The notes below the pieces were generated by a model, which saw only the letters and a program-made list of their open reading frames with translations, was not told the DNA's origin and searched no databases. 8,095 nt of DNA from an uncultured Ruminococcus sp. Its GTDB lineage: Bacteria; Bacillota; Clostridia; Oscillospirales; Ruminococcaceae. The position numbers and the translations under genes were made by a program. Positions 5,860-8,095 of the stretch are shown piece by piece. The stretch spans positions 1 through 8,095 of the forward strand of contig CAMWRC010000042.1 in assembly GCA_947176565.1 (NCBI GenBank). The letters run 5' to 3'. Numbering within the stretch: the first letter of the stretch is position 1; each line of letters opens with the position of its first letter.

Positions 5860-7101
5860 ATGGAAAACTTTTTCGAGGCATTGAAGGCACTCGGCAATGA
5901 AAACAGCGTTGAAACTGAGCTTCTGATTGAGAAGGTAAAGTCAGCTATGCTCAAGGCAGCAAAGAGAACCTATCCCCACAGCGAGGACAGAATCAGGGTT
6001 GTTATAGACCCTGTAGAGAAAAAATTCGCAATGTATATCGCTCAGGAAATTATTGATGATGAACCTATTGACGAAAATGAAATAAACATAGATACCGCAA
6101 GAACAATTGACCCGAATGCAGTTCTTGGCGGAACTATCATGAAAGAGATAGATGTTTCAAAACTCGGAAGAATGGCTGCTCTTTCAGCAAAGCAGTCTAT
6201 CAAGGGTGACCTGAGAGAAATAAACCGCAATCAGATGCTCAGTAAATTCGAACAGAAAGAGCATGATTGCATTATTGCCAGAGTATCACAGATTGAGCCG
6301 GGCAGAGGCACAGTTACTGTTGTATATGAGGGAACAGAACTTTATCTTTTCAGGAATGAACAGATACCCGGCGAAACGTTCCACATAGACCAGCCTGTAA
6401 AGGTATATATCACTGATATTGCAGGAAAAACCAAAAAGCCCGTTGTCAAGATTTCAAGAACTCACAAGGACCTTGTAAAGCGTCTTTTTGAACTCGAAGT
6501 TCCGGAAATATACGACGGAACTGTTGAGGTAAAATCTATTTCCCGTGAAGCAGGTTCAAGAACAAAAATTGCGGTCTGGTCAAAAGACCCGAATGTTGAT
6601 GCTGTAGGTGCATGTATCGGCGCGAAACGGTCAAGAATTACCGCGGTGGTGAATGAACTCAACGGAGAGAAGATTGATATTATTTTGTGGAGCGAATTGC
6701 CGGAGGAATTTGTTGCAAAAGCTCTTTCTCCTGCTGAAACACTCAAAACTATTGTTACTTCATATGAGGAAAAAACCTGTACGGTAATAGTTCCGAATAA
6801 TCAGCTTTCGCTTGCTATCGGAATAAAGGGTCAGAATGCCAAGCTTGCAGCAAAGCTTACCGGATATAAGATTGATATAAAACCGCAGACAAATCCGCTT
6901 ACCGGAGAGCCTGCACCAGAACTTGAAATGGAATCCGTACCCCGTGTAAATGAAGCAGAAAAGAAAGAAAATCTGGATAATGCAGCTGATTCTGTTTCAG
7001 AAGATAAACCAGCAGAAACTACATCTGAGGAAACCACTGCTGAAACTCCGGTATCAGAAGCTCCGGCTGAAGAAATCACGGAAGATTCCTCTGAGGAATA
7101 A
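5860..7101 (+). CDS. nusA: Transcription elongation/termination factor NusA
   Basis: NusA (413 residues) binds RNA polymerase and nascent RNA, affecting pausing, intrinsic termination and rRNA antitermination. Domains in order: N-terminal polymerase-binding domain (1-125, with the hallmark SKLGRMAALSAKQSI at 100-114), S1 domain (about 134-200, ending VKISRTH), KH1 (about 205-280, with LVKRLFELEVPEIYDGTVEV and NELNGEKIDIILWS), and KH2 (about 285-345, with GIKGQN at 321-326). The E. coli-type C-terminal acidic repeats are absent, as is usual in Firmicutes. Instead there is a low-complexity acidic tail (about 357-413) rich in Glu, Ala, Thr and Ser. One oddity: the KH1 loop reads GAKR (254-257), where NusA normally has GxxG (for example GMRG); the KH2 loop is intact. 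GGAGG at 5848-5852 sets the ATG at 5860 rather than a TTG at 5839. It lies between rimP and rnpM, the classic order. Confidence 0.97.
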   Translation: MENFFEALKALGNENSVETELLIEKVKSAMLKAAKRTYPHSEDRIRVVIDPVEKKFAMYIAQEIIDDEPIDENEINIDTARTIDPNAVLGGTIMKEIDVSKLGRMAALSAKQSIKGDLREINRNQMLSKFEQKEHDCIIARVSQIEPGRGTVTVVYEGTELYLFRNEQIPGETFHIDQPVKVYITDIAGKTKKPVVKISRTHKDLVKRLFELEVPEIYDGTVEVKSISREAGSRTKIAVWSKDPNVDAVGACIGAKRSRITAVVNELNGEKIDIILWSELPEEFVAKALSPAETLKTIVTSYEEKTCTVIVPNNQLSLAIGIKGQNAKLAAKLTGYKIDIKPQTNPLTGEPAPELEMESVPRVNEAEKKENLDNAADSVSEDKPAETTSEETTAETPVSEAPAEEITEDSSEE

Positions 7102-7104
7102 TCT

Positions 7105-7383
7105 ATGAAATCCGTAAAAGTGCCGATGAGAATGTGCCTCGGCTGCAATGAAATGAAACCGAAAAGAGAACTGATGCGCGTCGTTAAATCTCCGGAGGGC
7201 TGCGTAAGTCTCGATTTTACAGGCAAGAAAAACGGCAGAGGCGCATATATATGCAGAAATGAGGAATGCTTTACAAAAGCGCGCAGGGCAAGGAGATTTG
7301 AAAAATCCCTTTCGTGCCGGATTGAAGAAAGCGTTTACGAGGTGATGACAGATGAACTCCGGAAAGAAACGGGGAATAAGTAA
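7105..7383 (+). CDS. rnpM: RNase P modulator RnpM (YlxR/DUF448 family)
   Basis: This 92-residue basic protein belongs to the YlxR (DUF448) family. The family signature is complete: VPMRMCLGCNEMKPKRELMR (6-25) with the CxxC pair Cys11/Cys14, then GKKNGRGAYIC (40-50) and a further Cys55. The B. subtilis member was reported to bind the RNase P RNA and reduce RNase P activity, hence RnpM; the role here is inferred by family. Older annotations say 'nucleic acid-binding protein YlxR'. The ATG is 3 bases after the nusA stop, and its GAGG (7093-7096) lies inside the nusA end, 8 bases upstream, so translation is probably coupled. The 3' end overlaps ylxQ by 32 bases. Apart from Cys33 and Cys71, which do not belong to the motifs above, nothing is unusual. 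Confidence 0.93.
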   Translation: MKSVKVPMRMCLGCNEMKPKRELMRVVKSPEGCVSLDFTGKKNGRGAYICRNEECFTKARRARRFEKSLSCRIEESVYEVMTDELRKETGNK

Positions 7384-7678
7384 CCTGCTGTCTATATGTA
7401 TAAAGGCAGGCAGGGCTGTAAAAGGATTTGACAGCGTAAAGGAAGCTGTTCTTAACGGTAAGGCGTACTGTGTGCTTACCGCCTGTGACGCGTCCGGAAA
7501 AACCGTCAAGGAAATACAGTTCGTCTGTTCAGGGAAAGATATTCCCGTTATTGATTCCGGACTTGAAAAATCGGAGATAGCCCGGCTGTGCAGAAAGGAA
7601 ACCGCTGTAATTGCAGTCTGCGACAGAGGATTTGCGCAGGGATTCTCAAAATTTACAACTCAGCAGACATCACCGTAA
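7352..7678 (+). CDS. ylxQ: L7Ae-like RNA-binding protein YlxQ
   Basis: This 108-residue protein is of the L7Ae/L30e/S12e/Gadd45 fold, the YlxQ type found between rnpM and infB in Firmicutes. Visible family features are an N-terminal helix ISNLLSICIKAGRAVKGFDSV (9-29), NGKAYCVLTACDASGKTVKE (35-54) in which the alanine-rich strand is followed by DAS, then GKDIPVID (61-68) and a final strand AVIAVCDRGFAQGFSK (85-100). Known relatives bind kink-turn RNAs, but the cellular role of bacterial YlxQ is not settled. The ATG lies inside rnpM, giving a 32-base overlap in another frame. GAGGTGA (7339-7345), also inside rnpM, is 6 bases upstream, so coupled translation is likely. A 71-base gap follows before infB, with no terminator or promoter seen. 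Confidence 0.9.
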   Translation: MNSGKKRGISNLLSICIKAGRAVKGFDSVKEAVLNGKAYCVLTACDASGKTVKEIQFVCSGKDIPVIDSGLEKSEIARLCRKETAVIAVCDRGFAQGFSKFTTQQTSP

Positions 7679-7711
7679 AGGTGATGATATATACATTCAT
7701 ACGCTTGACGT

Positions 7712-7725
7712 GCCGTGCAAACGGC
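7712..7725 (+). promoter_or_regulatory. Small GNRA-tetraloop hairpin before infB
   Basis: GCCGT (7712-7716) pairs with ACGGC (7721-7725) around a GCAA loop, a GNRA tetraloop. It sits 6 bases before the infB ribosome binding site AAGGAGGT (7732-7739) in the only sizeable gap inside the operon. The stem is just 5 bp, so chance is possible and a regulatory role is a guess. Confidence 0.4.
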
Positions 7726-7749
7726 TTACCGAAGGAGGTAAATTCGCCT

Positions 7750-8095
7750 ATGGCAAAAAAGATAAAATTAAGTGATGCAGCAAGAGACCTTAATATTTCA
7801 TCACAGGAGCTTATTGCGTTTTTCGCGGCAAAAGGTGATACAAAAAAGAAACCGGCATCTCAGCTTACTGAGGACGAAATGAATGCGATTCTGGAACATC
7901 AGACGAAGCTCCATGAAGCCGAGAACTTCAATGACTATTTCGCATCAAAGGACGAACCGAAGCCAGAAAAGAAACCGGATAAAAAAACTGAAAGCAGAAG
8001 TGAACAGAAACCGGATAAAAAATCTGAAAGCAGAAGCGAACAGAAACCGGCTAAAAAAACTGAAAGCAGAAGCGAACAGAAACCGGATAATACAA
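7750..8095 (+). CDS. infB: Translation initiation factor IF-2, N-terminal part (cut by window end)
   Basis: This is the start of infB. The first 115 codons are present and the frame stays open to the window edge; the GTPase and tRNA-binding domains lie beyond it. IF-2 brings initiator fMet-tRNA to the ribosome and promotes subunit joining. Residues 4-29 (KIKLSDAARDLNISSQELIAFFAAKG) match the small IF2_N helical domain at the start of bacterial IF-2 proteins. From about residue 68 the sequence becomes a low-complexity, charged linker made of a 12-residue repeat, KPDKKTESRSEQ. Such variable linkers are normal between IF2_N and the G domain. AAGGAGGT (7732-7739) is 10 bases before the ATG. It is the fifth gene of the rimP operon, as expected; rbfA or truB would be the usual next genes, outside this window. 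Confidence 0.95.
   Translation, partial: MAKKIKLSDAARDLNISSQELIAFFAAKGDTKKKPASQLTEDEMNAILEHQTKLHEAENFNDYFASKDEPKPEKKPDKKTESRSEQKPDKKSESRSEQKPAKKTESRSEQKPDNT
7972..8088 (+). repeat. 36-bp in-frame tandem repeat in infB
   Basis: Three full 36-base units (7972-8007, 8008-8043, 8044-8079) are followed by the first 9 bases of a fourth (8080-8088), after which the sequence diverges. Units differ at only a few positions: GAT to GCT, ACT to TCT, AGT to AGC. Each codes for KP(D/A)KK(T/S)ESRSEQ, and the unit length keeps the reading frame. The array may continue past the window edge in altered form. Confidence 0.92.

Noticed and set aside
7054..7509. 151-codon open frame on the - strand across nusA, rnpM and ylxQ
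   Set aside because: It spans three well-supported + strand genes and has no recognisable motif; a by-product of codon use on the other strand.
7972..8088. 36-bp repeats as a CRISPR array
   Set aside because: Units are directly adjacent with no spacers and lie in frame in the infB coding sequence.

Overview
The window looks like chromosomal DNA of an anaerobic, low-to-moderate G+C Firmicute, most likely a Ruminococcus-like member of the Oscillospiraceae. This rests on a clostridial-type 2[4Fe-4S] ferredoxin, strong AAGGAGG-type ribosome binding sites, consensus sigma-A promoters with 17-bp spacers, and the Firmicute gene order rimP-nusA-rnpM-ylxQ-infB. The genus is inferred from general protein style, not from a search. 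All genes I can support are on the + strand.

Left part (1-350): a monocistronic ferredoxin gene with its own promoter (46-74) and a clear intrinsic terminator (315-347).

Middle part (350-4241): a near-perfect promoter (376-404) drives a two-gene unit. The first gene encodes an extracellular, probably lipid-anchored, solute-binding protein. The second, six bases downstream, encodes a 762-residue polytopic membrane protein of GT-C (GT39-like) appearance with an extracytoplasmic beta-rich insert. No ABC permease or ATPase gene lies beside the binding protein. This is the least explained part of the window.

Next (4242-5215): an AT-rich gap with a good promoter, then a gene for a single-pass membrane-anchored protein with a Thr-rich stalk, one Ig-like (BIG2) domain and an acidic Gly/Ser/Asp/Tyr tail. 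Its function is unknown.

Right part (5216-8095): the transcription/translation operon, with its own promoter and a leader hairpin, encodes RimP (30S maturation), NusA (transcription elongation, termination and antitermination), RnpM/YlxR (RNase P modulator family), YlxQ (L7Ae-like RNA-binding protein) and the N-terminal part of IF-2, which runs off the window end. Genes are tightly packed, with a 32-base overlap between rnpM and ylxQ.

I found no mobile element, CRISPR array, tRNA, rRNA or defence system, and no convincing undescribed system. The points most worth a second look are the binding-protein/GT-C pair, a shared A-tract motif upstream of all four promoters, an altered GxxG loop in NusA KH1, and perfect-phase 36-bp repeats in infB.
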